Source: Streptomyces caatingaensis
GTDB taxonomy: Bacteria; Actinomycetota; Actinomycetes; Streptomycetales; Streptomycetaceae
Assembly (NCBI RefSeq): GCF_001187435.1
Contig: NZ_LFXA01000018.1
Location: 248,001-312,000, forward strand
Direction of reading: 5' to 3'
DNA length: 64,000 bases
Shown here: piece by piece, positions 1-9,124 of the stretch
Position numbering within the stretch: position 1 is the first letter of the stretch
Layout of the letters: every line of letters begins with the position of its first letter
Position numbers and translations under genes: made by a program
Notes under the pieces: model-generated
Databases searched by the model: none
What the model was told of the DNA's origin: nothing
The model's input: only the letters and a program-made list of their open reading frames with translations

Positions 1-1
1 G

Positions 2-958
2 GGCCGGCAGGCCGTCGGCGGCGCGGTGACCGGTGGCGCCGTGGCCGGCAAGGTGGCCGTGATCTCGCCGCTCGTGCGGCGCATCGCCCGCGAGCGCGGG
101 GTCGACCTGACCCGGGTGCGCGGCAGCGGGCCCGAGGGGCTGATCCTGCGGGCGGACGTCGAACGGGCGGCGGCCGCGGCCGGGTTCGCCCCCGCGTCCG
201 CACCCGCCCCCGCATCACCCGCCCCCGCACCCGGCCCCGCATCACCCGTCCCCGCATCCGCCGCCGAGGGCGAGCGCATCCCCCTGCGCGGGCTGCGCGG
301 CGCCGTCGCCGAGAAGCTCGGCCGGAGCCGCCGCGAGATCCCCGACGCCAGCTGCTGGGTGGACGCGGACGCGACGGAGCTGCTGGCCGCCCGCCGGGCC
401 ATGAACGAGCTCCCCGGGGCGGCGAAGGTCTCGCTGCTCGCCCTCCTCGCCCGGATCTGCACCGCCGCCCTCGCCGAGTTCCCCGAGCTCAACTCCAGGG
501 TGGACACGGAGGCGCAGGAGATCGTGCTGCTGCCCGCCGTCCACCTCGGGTTCGCGGCGCAGACCCCGCGCGGGCTCGTCGTGCCGGTCGTCCGCGACGC
601 GCACACCATGGGCGCGGCCGGCCTCTCGGCGGAGATCGGGCGCCTGACCGAGGCCGCCCGCGAGGGCCGGATCACGCCGGCGGAGCTCACCGGCGGCACG
701 TTCACCCTCAACAACTACGGCGTGTTCGGTGTGGACGGCTCCACCCCGATCATCAACCACCCCGAGGCGGCCATGCTGGGCGTCGGCCGGATCGTCCCCA
801 AACCCTGGGTCCACCAGGGGGAGTTGGCCGTACGGCACGTGGTGCAGCTGTCGCTCGCGTTCGACCACCGGGTGTGCGACGGGGGAACGGCCGGCGGATT
901 CCTGCGGTACGTCGCCGACCGCGTCGAGCGGCCCGCCGTGCTGCTCCGGACGCTCTGA
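2..958 (+). CDS. 2-oxoacid dehydrogenase E2 (dihydrolipoamide acyltransferase), 5' partial
   Basis: Acyltransferase core of a 2-oxoacid dehydrogenase complex, moving an acyl group from lipoyl-lysine to CoA. The frame is open to the window edge, and the GTG at 26 is probably internal because a lipoyl domain should precede it. Seen: a peripheral-subunit-binding motif (SPLVRRIARERGVDL), an Ala-Pro linker, then the catalytic domain ending in the family signature FDHRVCDGG, which holds the catalytic His and Asp (usual form DHRxxDG). From memory this position in S. coelicolor is the last gene of one bkd operon; a second complete operon lies at 13.9-17.7 kb. Substrate class (branched-chain or pyruvate) is inferred from synteny only. 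Confidence 0.85.
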   Translation, partial: GRQAVGGAVTGGAVAGKVAVISPLVRRIARERGVDLTRVRGSGPEGLILRADVERAAAAAGFAPASAPAPASPAPAPGPASPVPASAAEGERIPLRGLRGAVAEKLGRSRREIPDASCWVDADATELLAARRAMNELPGAAKVSLLALLARICTAALAEFPELNSRVDTEAQEIVLLPAVHLGFAAQTPRGLVVPVVRDAHTMGAAGLSAEIGRLTEAAREGRITPAELTGGTFTLNNYGVFGVDGSTPIINHPEAAMLGVGRIVPKPWVHQGELAVRHVVQLSLAFDHRVCDGGTAGGFLRYVADRVERPAVLLRTL

Positions 959-973
959 ACCCATACTCGTCGG

Positions 974-1825
974 GTGACGGAAACGCAGTACGACGCGGTG
1001 GTCCTGGCCGGAGGAGCCGCCCGGCGGCTGGGCGGGGCGGACAAGCCCGGGGTGCGCATCGGCGGCCGCTCCCTGCTGGACAGGGTGCTCGGCGCGTGCG
1101 CCGGCGCGGCGACGACCGTGGTCGTCGGGCCGCGCCGGCCCACGGCGCGGCCCGTGGTCTGGGAGCGCGAACACCCGCCCGGCGGCGGCCCGCTGGCCGC
1201 ACTCCACGCGGGCCTGCGGCACGTCACGGCGGGGACGGTGCTCGTCCTCTCCGCCGACCTGCCGTTCCTCGGGGCGGACGCCGTGCGGGCGCTGGTCGCC
1301 GGGGCCGGTGCCGCCGAGGGAGCCCTGGCCACCGACGCGGACGGGCGCGACCAGCCGCTCCTCGCCGCCTACCGGACGGAGCCGCTCCGGCGCGAGATCG
1401 CCCTGCTCGCGACCGAACACGGCACGCTCAGCGGGCTTCCCGTGCGCCTCCTCACCACCGAACTGTCCCTCGCGCGCCTCCCGTACCACGAGGCGTCCTT
1501 CGACTGCGACACCTGGCAGGACATCGGCGCGGCCCGCGCGCGCATCAGGGACGATAGGACCGTGCTGGATGAATGGATCGCCGCGGTCAAGGCCGAACTC
1601 GGCATAGAACTCGACGTCGACAGGGCCGGACTCCTCGATCTCGCCCGCGACGCGGCGCACGGCGTGGCCCGCCCCGCCGCCCCCCTGACGACCTTCCTCG
1701 TCGGCTACGCGGCCGCACAGCGCGGCGGCGGCCCCGAGGAGGTGACCCGCGCCGCCCACCGGATCGCCGCCCTCGCCGCGCGCTGGGCGGAGGAGGACGG
1801 CGACGCCTCCGGGGCCCCCGCGTGA
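974..1825 (+). CDS. MobA-like nucleotidyltransferase with C-terminal DUF6457-like domain
   Basis: Likely molybdenum-cofactor guanylyltransferase or a related NTP transferase. The N-terminal 190 residues have the MobA fold: nucleotide-binding VVLAGGAARRLGGADKP at residues 8-24 and the metal-site motif LSADLPFL near residue 95. The last 90 residues (from about LDEWIAAVKAELGIEL) look like the small helical DUF6457 domain, which is found alone or fused in actinobacteria. Starts at GTG 15 nt after the E2 gene. Its stop overlaps the GTG of moeA by four bases, so translation is probably coupled; both products would act late in molybdopterin cofactor synthesis. Confidence 0.8.
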   Translation: MTETQYDAVVLAGGAARRLGGADKPGVRIGGRSLLDRVLGACAGAATTVVVGPRRPTARPVVWEREHPPGGGPLAALHAGLRHVTAGTVLVLSADLPFLGADAVRALVAGAGAAEGALATDADGRDQPLLAAYRTEPLRREIALLATEHGTLSGLPVRLLTTELSLARLPYHEASFDCDTWQDIGAARARIRDDRTVLDEWIAAVKAELGIELDVDRAGLLDLARDAAHGVARPAAPLTTFLVGYAAAQRGGGPEEVTRAAHRIAALAARWAEEDGDASGAPA

Positions 1826-3933
1826 GCGCCCGCGACGGCGACGCCGACGGCGCGGCCCTCGACCGGGCCACGGACGAGGCACTGGCCATCCTCGCGGGCG
1901 ACCGGGGGGCGCCGGGCCGCGCCGTGGGGCCGGTGGAGGGCGGGTACCTGCCGTTCGACGAGCTGTCCGGACCCTCCGCCGCCGACGGTCCGTCCACCAC
2001 CCGTCCGCGCGAAGTCCCGCCGCTGGACGTGCCGTTCGACGGCGTGCGCTACTACGACCACGCGGGGGCGGATCCGTACGGCCGGACGGGCGCGGGGCGC
2101 GCCGCGCCCGCCTCCGGCGGCTTCCCGGGGGTGCGGCGGGCCGCCGCCGACGACGGGGCGCTGACCGACGTCTGGCGGTCGGTCCGCGACGTCACCGGTG
2201 ACGGCGGCAGGAGCGGTGCGGCCCGGGGCTCCGTCCCGCGCGGGCGGCACGCCGCGCCGGCCGTCCCGGCGGCGGACGCCGCGACGGCCCGGACCCATGT
2301 CCGGAGCCCGCGCCGCCCGGTGGGGCTCGACGCGCCGGCTCTTGCGGACGAGCGCCCGGACCGTTCCGGCGGCACCCCCGCGGACGTGGCTGCGGACGCC
2401 GCCCCCGCGCGGGGTGAGGCGGCCGGTGACCTCCGCGCCGCCGCGTTCCCGTCCGAGGGCGCCGGGCGTGAGCGCCCCGGCGCCGACGGCGGCCCGGGCG
2501 CCCGGGCGCGCGGCGGGGTATCCGACGACGGGTGCACCGCCGCGTCCCCCGGCGCCCGGCGTGAGCGCCCCGCGCCCTCGGGCGCCCCGGAGCGCGGTGG
2601 GGCACCCGACGGCGGCCGTGCCGCCGCGTCCGGGGCCGCGGACGACGGGCGCGCCGACACCGCCGCGCACGGCGAGCGGGCCGACCACGCCGCCGCGCCC
2701 GGGCCGCCGACCCAGGAGCGTTCCCGCGCCGGAGGGCGCGGCGGCGGTCACCGCGCCCCCACGCCCTGGCCCACGGCGGGCCGTATCGCGGCCGGGGCGG
2801 CCGAGGCGCTGCCCGCCGAGGAGGTGCCGCTCGGGGAGGCGCTCGGGCGGACGCTCGCCGGCGGGCTGGACGCGCTGACGGACCTGCCGCCGTTCGACAC
2901 CGCCGCCATGGACGGCTGGGCCGTCGCCGGCCCCGGGCCCTGGCGCCTCCCGGGGGAGCCGGCGGACGAGGGGATCGTCGCGGGCCGGACGGGCGCCGAG
3001 CCGCTGCGCGACGGCTGCGCCGTGCCCATCGCCACCGGCGCCCGGGTGCCCCCCGGGGCGACGGCCGTGCTGCGCCGCGAGCACGGCCGGACGACCGCGC
3101 AGGGCGAGCTGTACGCCACCCGGCGGGCCGGGCAGGGCCAGGACATCCGGCCGCGCGCCCAGGAGTGCCGCGGCGGCGACGGACTGCTGCCCGCCGGCAG
3201 CCCGGTGACGCCCGCCGTGCTCGGCCTGGCCGCGGCCGCCGGCTACGACGTGCTGTCCGTGACCGCCCGTCCCCGCGTCGCGGTCCTCGTCCTGGGCGAC
3301 GAACTCGTCCACGAGGGCCTGCCGCACGACGGCCGGATCCGGGACGCGCTCGGCCCGATGCTCGGCCCGTGGCTGCGGGCGCTGGGCGCGGAGGTGACGG
3401 CGGAGCACCGGCTCGGCGACGACGCCGAGGCGCTGTACGAGGCGCTCGCCGGCGCGGACGCCGATCTGGTGATCACCACCGGCAGCACCGCCTCCGGCCC
3501 GCGTGACCACCTGCACCCCGCCCTGCGACGGCTCGGCGCCGAGCTGCTCGTGGACGGCGTCGCGGTCCGTCCCGGCCACCCCATGCTGCTCGCCCGCCTC
3601 GCGGAGGACCGGCACCTCGTGGGCCTCCCCGGCAACCCGCTGGCCGCCGTCGCCGGCCTGCTCACCCTCGCCGAGCCGCTGCTGCGCACGCTCTCCGGCC
3701 GCCCGGCGCCGTCGCTGCGCCGGGCCGTCCTCGGCGGCCCCGTGCCGAGCCACCCCTCGGACACCCGCCTGGTGCCCGTCGTGCTGCGCGGCGGCGACGG
3801 CGCCCGCCCGCTGCGCTTCCACGGCCCGGCGATGCTGCGCGGCCTGGCGGCGGCCGACGCGATGGCGGTGATCCCGCCCGGCGGCAGCACCTCGCGCGGC
3901 CGGGTCGCCCTGCTCGACCTGCCCTGGCAGTAG
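1822..3933 (+). CDS. moeA: molybdopterin molybdotransferase MoeA with long disordered N-terminus
   Basis: Inserts molybdate into adenylylated molybdopterin. I chose GTG 1822, which overlaps the previous stop (GTGA); the frame is open further upstream but that part is shadow. This gives 703 residues against about 400 for typical MoeA. Residues 1 to about 310 are Ala/Gly/Arg/Pro rich with no visible domain. The MoeA part follows: PPFDTAAMDGWAV, the nucleotide-binding region TTGSTASGPRDHL, RPGHPMLL and GLPGNPLAA, then the C-terminal domain IV. In the binding loop the usual TGG-S motif reads TGS-T. The gene is followed by a convergent channel gene. Confidence 0.85.
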   Translation: MSARDGDADGAALDRATDEALAILAGDRGAPGRAVGPVEGGYLPFDELSGPSAADGPSTTRPREVPPLDVPFDGVRYYDHAGADPYGRTGAGRAAPASGGFPGVRRAAADDGALTDVWRSVRDVTGDGGRSGAARGSVPRGRHAAPAVPAADAATARTHVRSPRRPVGLDAPALADERPDRSGGTPADVAADAAPARGEAAGDLRAAAFPSEGAGRERPGADGGPGARARGGVSDDGCTAASPGARRERPAPSGAPERGGAPDGGRAAASGAADDGRADTAAHGERADHAAAPGPPTQERSRAGGRGGGHRAPTPWPTAGRIAAGAAEALPAEEVPLGEALGRTLAGGLDALTDLPPFDTAAMDGWAVAGPGPWRLPGEPADEGIVAGRTGAEPLRDGCAVPIATGARVPPGATAVLRREHGRTTAQGELYATRRAGQGQDIRPRAQECRGGDGLLPAGSPVTPAVLGLAAAAGYDVLSVTARPRVAVLVLGDELVHEGLPHDGRIRDALGPMLGPWLRALGAEVTAEHRLGDDAEALYEALAGADADLVITTGSTASGPRDHLHPALRRLGAELLVDGVAVRPGHPMLLARLAEDRHLVGLPGNPLAAVAGLLTLAEPLLRTLSGRPAPSLRRAVLGGPVPSHPSDTRLVPVVLRGGDGARPLRFHGPAMLRGLAAADAMAVIPPGGSTSRGRVALLDLPWQ

Positions 3934-3945
3934 CGGCGCCCGCGC

Positions 3946-5103
3946 TCACTCCTCCGCCGTCGAGGCGGGGGCCTGCCGGATGGTGATCAGCCGGTCGGTG
4001 AGATGCACCGTCGCCGCCTCGGGGTCGGTGTAGTGGAGCAGGCGGTGGCCGCGGACGAGGGCGACGACGAGGTCGTCGCAGTCGCGGGGGGAGCGGCCCG
4101 CCTCCGCCTTCGTGGCGGGGCGTTCGACGACGTCGAGGCCGGTGCCGTAGGTGAGCAGGTCCTCCAGGACGTCCCCGACGTACGGGCTCATCATCGACAT
4201 GCCGAGCATCCGGCCGGCCGAACTGGAGCTGGTGACCACCGTGTCGGCGCCGCTCTGCCGCAGCAGCGGCACGTTCTCGTCCTCGCGCACCGCGACGACG
4301 ATCGTCGCGTGGCGGTTGAGCTGACGGGCCGTCAGGGTGACGAGGGCGGCGGTGTCGTCGCGCTCGGTGGTGATCACCACCTGTGCCGCGTTGGGGAGTT
4401 CGGCGCGCAGCAGCGTCGTCGAGCGCGTCCCGTCGCCGAGGACGGCGGCGATGCCGTCGCCGGCGGCGGAGTCGACCGCCTTCTTCTGCGGGTCCACGAC
4501 GACGATCTTCTCCTTCGGCAGCCCCTGGCCGACGAGCGTCTCGATCGTGTGCCGGCCCTTGGTGCCGTAGCCGATGACGACGGTGTGGTCCCGCATCCGC
4601 GATCTCCAACGATGAATGCGCACCTGCTGGCGCGTCCGTTCGGTCAGTACCTCCAGCGTGGTGCCGACCAGAATGATCAGGAACAGCACGCGCAGCGGTG
4701 TGACGACGAGGATGTTCGTCAGCCGGGCGCCCGCGCCCACCGGTGTGATGTCGCCGTAGCCGGTGGTGGAGAGGGTGACGGTCGCGTAGTACGCGGCGTC
4801 CAGGAAGCCCAGCGGGCCGCCCGCGTTGTCGTGGTAGCCGTCCCGGTCCAGGTAGACGACGAGCGTCGTGACGCCGAGGACGACCAGCGCCATCACCAGC
4901 CGGCGCAGCACCTGCCGCAGCGGCGCGGTGACGTGCTGGACCGGCAGTATCACCGAGCGCCCCGCCTCCGCGTCCTCCGCCTCGGCCCGGGTGCGGCGCC
5001 AGAGCGAACGCAGCAGCATCCGGCGGCTGTTCCTCAGACGGCTGCGGGCGCTCTCCGCGCGGCCCGGTCCGTGGGGCGGTCCGTGGGTCGGTGAGTTCGG
5101 CAC
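3946..5103 (-). CDS. two-TM potassium channel with TrkA-N (RCK) domain
   Basis: Predicted inner-membrane K+ channel of the MthK/Kch type. Seen: two hydrophobic segments (about residues 65-83 and 120-150) flanking a pore loop with the selectivity filter TTGYGD, then a cytoplasmic Rossmann domain beginning VVIGYGTKGRHTIE (GxGxxG-like nucleotide site) with an Asp at the end of the second strand (VVVDP), and a C-terminal regulatory half. Length of 385 residues is normal. It runs convergently to moeA with only 12 nt between stops, and is transcribed away from the quinone reductase. Ligand specificity cannot be read from the sequence. Confidence 0.85.
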   Translation of the reverse strand: MPNSPTHGPPHGPGRAESARSRLRNSRRMLLRSLWRRTRAEAEDAEAGRSVILPVQHVTAPLRQVLRRLVMALVVLGVTTLVVYLDRDGYHDNAGGPLGFLDAAYYATVTLSTTGYGDITPVGAGARLTNILVVTPLRVLFLIILVGTTLEVLTERTRQQVRIHRWRSRMRDHTVVIGYGTKGRHTIETLVGQGLPKEKIVVVDPQKKAVDSAAGDGIAAVLGDGTRSTTLLRAELPNAAQVVITTERDDTAALVTLTARQLNRHATIVVAVREDENVPLLRQSGADTVVTSSSSAGRMLGMSMMSPYVGDVLEDLLTYGTGLDVVERPATKAEAGRSPRDCDDLVVALVRGHRLLHYTDPEAATVHLTDRLITIRQAPASTAEE

Positions 5104-5195
5104 GCGTCCATGATCCCGTATACCGGCGCTTTGTCCGCCGACGTGCTCGTCGCGCTGCCCGCCGCGCTGTCCGACCCCGGGAGTAGCCTCGCGCC

Positions 5196-6176
5196 ATGCA
5201 TGCGATCACCATCCCCACACCCGGCGGACCCGACGCGCTCGTCTGGGCCGAGGTACCCGATCCCGTGCCCGGCGGAGGAGAGGTGCTGATCGAGGTCGCC
5301 GCGACCGCCGTCAACCGAGCGGACCTGATGCAGCGCCAGGGTCTCTACGACCCGCCGCCCGGCGCCTCCCCCCTGCCCGGCCTGGAGTGCTCCGGCCGGA
5401 TCGCCGCGCTCGGCCCGGGGGTCAGCGGCTGGGCGGTCGGCGACGAGGTGTGCGCCCTGCTGGCCGGCGGCGGGTACGCGGAGAAGGCCGTCGTCCCGGT
5501 CGGCCAGCTGCTGCCCGTCCCCGACGGGCTGGACGTGGTGACGGCCGCGGCCCTGCCGGAGGTCACCGCGACGGTCTGGTCGAACGTCTTCATGCTCGCC
5601 CATCTGCGCCCCGGCGAGACCCTGCTCGTGCACGGCGGCGGCAGCGGCATCGGCACGATGGCCGTCCAGCTCGCCAAGGCGGTCGGGGCGCGGGTCGCGG
5701 TCACCGCGGGCGGCGCGGAGAAGCTGGAGCGCTGCCGCGAGCTGGGCGCGGACATCCTGATCGACTACCGCGAGCAGGACTTCGTCGAGGAGCTGGCCAA
5801 GGTCACCGGCGGCGCGGGCGCGGACGTCATCCTCGACATCGTGGGCGCCAAGTACCTGGCGCGGAACGTGGACGCCCTCGCCGTCAACGGCCGGCTCGCC
5901 GTCATCGGCCTCCAGGGCGGCCGCAAGGCCGAACTCGACCTGGGCAAGCTGCTGTCCAAGCGCGCCGCGGTCATGGCGACCGCGCTGCGCTCGCGCCCCC
6001 TCGCGGAGAAGTCGGCGATCGTCGCGGCCGTGCGCGAGCACGTGTGGCCGCTGGTGTCGGGCGGCCGCGTGCGCCCGGTCGTGGACCGGGTCATGCCACT
6101 GCGGGACGCGGCGGAGGCGCACCGGGTCGTGGAGGCGAGCACGCACGTGGGCAAGGTGCTGCTGACGACCGGCTGA
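5196..6176 (+). CDS. NAD(P)H-quinone oxidoreductase (zinc-free MDR family)
   Basis: Cytosolic medium-chain reductase of the quinone oxidoreductase/PIG3 type, 326 residues. Seen: N-terminal GroES-like fold with AVNRADLMQRQGLYDPPPG, then the Rossmann nucleotide motif HGGGSGIGTMAVQLAK. Cys/His zinc ligands of alcohol dehydrogenases are absent, consistent with a zinc-free quinone reductase. ATG 5196 is supported by conserved length; the spacing from the divergent channel gene is 92 nt. True substrate is unknown; the family reduces quinones or enones with NADPH. Confidence 0.85.
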   Translation: MHAITIPTPGGPDALVWAEVPDPVPGGGEVLIEVAATAVNRADLMQRQGLYDPPPGASPLPGLECSGRIAALGPGVSGWAVGDEVCALLAGGGYAEKAVVPVGQLLPVPDGLDVVTAAALPEVTATVWSNVFMLAHLRPGETLLVHGGGSGIGTMAVQLAKAVGARVAVTAGGAEKLERCRELGADILIDYREQDFVEELAKVTGGAGADVILDIVGAKYLARNVDALAVNGRLAVIGLQGGRKAELDLGKLLSKRAAVMATALRSRPLAEKSAIVAAVREHVWPLVSGGRVRPVVDRVMPLRDAAEAHRVVEASTHVGKVLLTTG

Positions 6177-6237
6177 GCCCGTCACCCGGACGGCCGCCCG
6201 GCGTGCCCAAGGGCGCCCGCCGTGTGACGGTGGAGGG

Positions 6238-6750
6238 GTGATCGCCGGAACCCGCCCGGGCGTGCTCGTCGGGCTGACGACGGCGGCCGTGCTCGTCCTG
6301 GCGCCGGGAACGGCGCGGGCCGAGGACGGGCCGTCGCCGCGGCACGTGCCGCGCGGCCCGGTCCCGTCCGCCGCCGACCCCGGGCGGCTCGCCGGGACGG
6401 TCGCGGGCCAGGGGCGCGCGCACCCCGGACGCGCCCCTGAGCCCTCGCGGGCGCCCGCGGAGCGCCCGGACGAGGAGGCGCCCCCGGAGGAGCCCGGCGC
6501 CGCCCCCGAGGCGTCGGAGACCCCCGCCGGGGCGGCCGCCACGCCCGTGCCGGACCCGTCCCCCTCGCCCACGCCGTCCTCGCCCGCCCCGCCCCCCGGG
6601 CCCGTGCGGGCCGAGGGCCGGGCGGCGGCGCGGGGCGACGCCTCCGGCGCGCCCCCCGAGCACGTGATGCGCGTCCTCCCGCTCGGCACCGGACTGACCC
6701 TCACCGGCCTCGGCATCGGCTTCCTCGGCCTGCGGCTGCGGCGCCGCTGA
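6238..6750 (+). CDS. secreted Ala/Pro-rich protein with C-terminal membrane anchor
   Basis: No domain recognised. Residues 1-28 form a signal peptide ending near TARAED. Residues 30-135 are Pro/Ala/Glu rich and low complexity (for example PDPSPSPTPSSPAPPPG). Residues 145-165 form a hydrophobic segment followed by RLRRR, so the protein is probably tethered to the membrane with an extracytoplasmic disordered arm. No LPxTG motif is seen. GTG 6238 lies directly after a GGAGGG stretch, which is too close for an ordinary ribosome site, so the start could differ slightly or the message could be leaderless. Confidence 0.6.
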   Translation: MIAGTRPGVLVGLTTAAVLVLAPGTARAEDGPSPRHVPRGPVPSAADPGRLAGTVAGQGRAHPGRAPEPSRAPAERPDEEAPPEEPGAAPEASETPAGAAATPVPDPSPSPTPSSPAPPPGPVRAEGRAAARGDASGAPPEHVMRVLPLGTGLTLTGLGIGFLGLRLRRR

Positions 6751-6832
6751 AGCCGCCCGGCCCGACCCGGGTGGATCAGCCGCATACAGGGGCATCACCT
6801 GGGGGAAATCACCTGTGCGAGAGAATGGCGGC

Positions 6833-7393
6833 ATGGATATGCCGAGGAACGAACGGTCGCAGGAGAGCCCGCACGTCCTGGTCGTGGGACCGGACGGCAT
6901 GGCTCTCGGCAGCGCTGGCCCCGGCGGCGGGGCCGGTGACGACGAGTCGCGCGAGGTCCCCGTGACGGAGCAGGTCGAACAGCCCGCGAAGGTCATGCGC
7001 ATCGGCAGCATGATCAAGCAGCTGCTGGAGGAGGTAAGGGCGGCTCCTCTGGACGAGGCCAGCCGCGTCCGGCTCAAGGAGATCCACCACAGCTCCGTCA
7101 AGGAGCTGGAGGACGGGCTCGCCCCCGAGCTCGTCGAGGAACTGGAGCGCCTCTCGCTCCCGTTCACCGACGACACCGTCCCCACCGAGGCCGAACTGCG
7201 CATCGCGCAGGCCCAGTTGGTGGGCTGGCTGGAGGGCCTCTTCCACGGCATCCAGACGGCCCTCTTCGCCCAGCAGATGGCGGCCCGCGCCCAGCTCGAA
7301 CAGATGCGCCGCGCCCTCCCGGCGGGCATCGCCGAGGAGGACCACGAGGGCGGCCGCCCCCAGCAGGGAGCGCGCTCGGGGCCGTATCTGTGA
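6833..7393 (+). CDS. bpa: bacterial proteasome activator (Bpa/PafE family)
   Basis: ATP-independent ring activator of the actinobacterial 20S proteasome (DUF2587 family). Seen: an acidic flexible N-terminus, the helical core from about KVMRIGSMIKQLLEEVR to LFAQQMAARAQLEQMRR, and a C-terminal tail ending GPYL. The known docking motif is GQYL or HbYX-like, so the Tyr-Leu end is kept but Gln is replaced by Pro. ATG 6833 is preferred over GTG 6815 because homologues, as I remember them, start near MxMPRNER. A strong hairpin follows at 7456. Confidence 0.88.
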   Translation: MDMPRNERSQESPHVLVVGPDGMALGSAGPGGGAGDDESREVPVTEQVEQPAKVMRIGSMIKQLLEEVRAAPLDEASRVRLKEIHHSSVKELEDGLAPELVEELERLSLPFTDDTVPTEAELRIAQAQLVGWLEGLFHGIQTALFAQQMAARAQLEQMRRALPAGIAEEDHEGGRPQQGARSGPYL

Positions 7394-7455
7394 CGGGAGC
7401 GCCTCCGTGACGGGAGCGCATCTCTGACCAGCGCACCTCCGTGACAGGAACGCAC

Positions 7456-7491
7456 GACGGGCCGGAACCCCCCTCGGGATTCCGGCCCGTC
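7456..7491. terminator. bidirectional hairpin terminator
   Basis: A perfect 12-bp stem (GACGGGCCGGAA with its complement at 7480-7491) and a 12-nt loop. It sits between the convergent ends of bpa and the PASTA-like kinase gene, so it can serve both strands. Confidence 0.8.
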
Positions 7492-7504
7492 GGCGTGTCC
7501 GCCG

Positions 7505-9124
7505 TCAGGAGGAGGGGTCGCCCGTGGAGACGGTGATCACGATGGTGGTGTTCTTCGGGTCGAACGCGTCGCCGGGCTGCGGGCTCTGCTGCATCACCAT
7601 GCCCTTGCCCCAGGTGTTCTCGTCCTGCTTGTCCTCGCGGTACTTCCAACTCGCCGCCTGGAGGCAGGACTTCACCGAGTCGATGTGGACCCAGCGCAGG
7701 TCGGGCATGTTCTTCTTGGTCTTGTCGAGGAAGCTGTCGCGCGCGTTGGTGCAGCGCTCCTTCTCGACGACCCTGGCCCGGTCGCCCTCCTTGTGCTTGT
7801 TCTCGTTGGACGTGCCGCCGCCGCCCGTGCCGCCGGCCGGGGACGGCGAGGAGGTCCGGGAGGTGTTCTCGTTCGCCCGGGTGTCCGGACCGCCGTCGGA
7901 GGAGCCGTTCTTGACGAGGACGACGGCGATGACGGCGATGACGGCCAGGGTGGCGACGATCGCCGAGCCGATGATGACCGGCTTGTTGCCCTTGGACACC
8001 GGGGCGGCCGGGGCCGGGGCCGGGGGCGCCTGGTACGGGGGAGGCGTCGGGTACCCCGGTGCCGGGGTGGGCTGCTGGTAGCCGGGGGCGGCGTACGAGG
8101 ACGGCTGGTACGGGGTCTGGACGGACTGGATGCCCGGGCCCGGGACCGCCTGCCGGTCCACCGGCGGGAAGACCGCCGAGGAGACCCCCGCCCCGCTGCG
8201 CGGCGCCGGGGCGTCGCCGCTGATCACCGGCGAGGGCGAGCCGTGGACCGTCGAGGCCACCCGCGCGCACTCGTCGCGCATCGCGGCGGCGGACGGGAAG
8301 CGCTCGTTCGGGTTCTTCTTCAGCGCGCGGGCCACCAGCGCGTCCAGCGCCGGCGGGATCGAGCGGTTGATCGTGGAGGGCGCGACCGGCTCCTCCTGGA
8401 CGTGCGCGTACGCGATGGCCAGCGGCGAGTCCGCGTCGAAGGGCAGCCGCCCGGTCAGCAGCTCGAAGAGCATGATGCCGACCGAATACAGGTCGGACCG
8501 CGCGTCCACCCCGCGCCCCAGCGCCTGCTCCGGCGAGAGGTACTGCGGGGTGCCCACGACCATGCCGGTCTGGGTCATCGACGTGACCCCCGACTGCATG
8601 GCGCGCGCGATGCCGAAGTCCATGACCTTGACCACATCACGCTTGGTCATCATCACGTTGCCCGGCTTGATGTCCCGGTGGACCAGCCCCATCTCGTGGC
8701 TGACCTCGAGCGCCGCCAGCACGTCCGCCGTGATCCTCAGCGCCTTGGCGGCGGGCATCGCCCCGTACTGCTTCACGTCCGCGTCGAGCACCGACCGCAG
8801 CGGCTTGCCCTCGACGTACTCCATGACGATGTACGGCATCGTCGTGCCGTCCAGCGCGTCCTCGCCCGTGTCGAAGACCGAGACGATGTTGGTGTGCGTG
8901 AGCTTGGCCACGGCCTGGGCCTCGCGGCGGAAGCGCTCGCGGAAGGACGACTCGCGGCCCAGCTCCGTGTGCAGGGTCTTGATCGCCACCTGGCGGTCCA
9001 GCACCGAGTCGTAGGCGAGGTGCACCGAGGCCATGCCGCCCTCGCCGAGGAGGTCGCGCAGCTGGTAGCGGCCGCCGCCGACGGCCCGTCCCGCGTAGCG
9101 GCCCTGTGCGCCGTCCTGGCTCAT
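7505..9124 (-). CDS. membrane Ser/Thr protein kinase with PASTA-like extracellular domain
   Basis: PknB-type receptor kinase, 539 residues. Seen: glycine-rich loop GEGGMASV, VAIK lysine, catalytic HRDIKPGN, VMDFG and GTPQYLSPEQ. A Pro-rich juxtamembrane stretch (about 330-375) is followed by one membrane segment (about 380-402) and a Ser/Thr/Gly-rich linker. The final 90 residues end in a single PASTA-like unit (MVMQQSPQPGDAFDPKNTTI). ATG 9124 begins MSQDGAQG; longer frames upstream lack support. Divergent from the next kinase gene. PASTA units usually bind muropeptides, so a cell-wall sensing role is likely but inferred. Confidence 0.88.
   Translation of the reverse strand: MSQDGAQGRYAGRAVGGGRYQLRDLLGEGGMASVHLAYDSVLDRQVAIKTLHTELGRESSFRERFRREAQAVAKLTHTNIVSVFDTGEDALDGTTMPYIVMEYVEGKPLRSVLDADVKQYGAMPAAKALRITADVLAALEVSHEMGLVHRDIKPGNVMMTKRDVVKVMDFGIARAMQSGVTSMTQTGMVVGTPQYLSPEQALGRGVDARSDLYSVGIMLFELLTGRLPFDADSPLAIAYAHVQEEPVAPSTINRSIPPALDALVARALKKNPNERFPSAAAMRDECARVASTVHGSPSPVISGDAPAPRSGAGVSSAVFPPVDRQAVPGPGIQSVQTPYQPSSYAAPGYQQPTPAPGYPTPPPYQAPPAPAPAAPVSKGNKPVIIGSAIVATLAVIAVIAVVLVKNGSSDGGPDTRANENTSRTSSPSPAGGTGGGGTSNENKHKEGDRARVVEKERCTNARDSFLDKTKKNMPDLRWVHIDSVKSCLQAASWKYREDKQDENTWGKGMVMQQSPQPGDAFDPKNTTIVITVSTGDPSS

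Noticed and set aside
242-1882. Long minus-strand frame opposite the E2 and MobA-like genes
   Set aside because: Low-complexity Arg/Gly/Pro product with no domain; a GC-bias shadow of the plus-strand genes.
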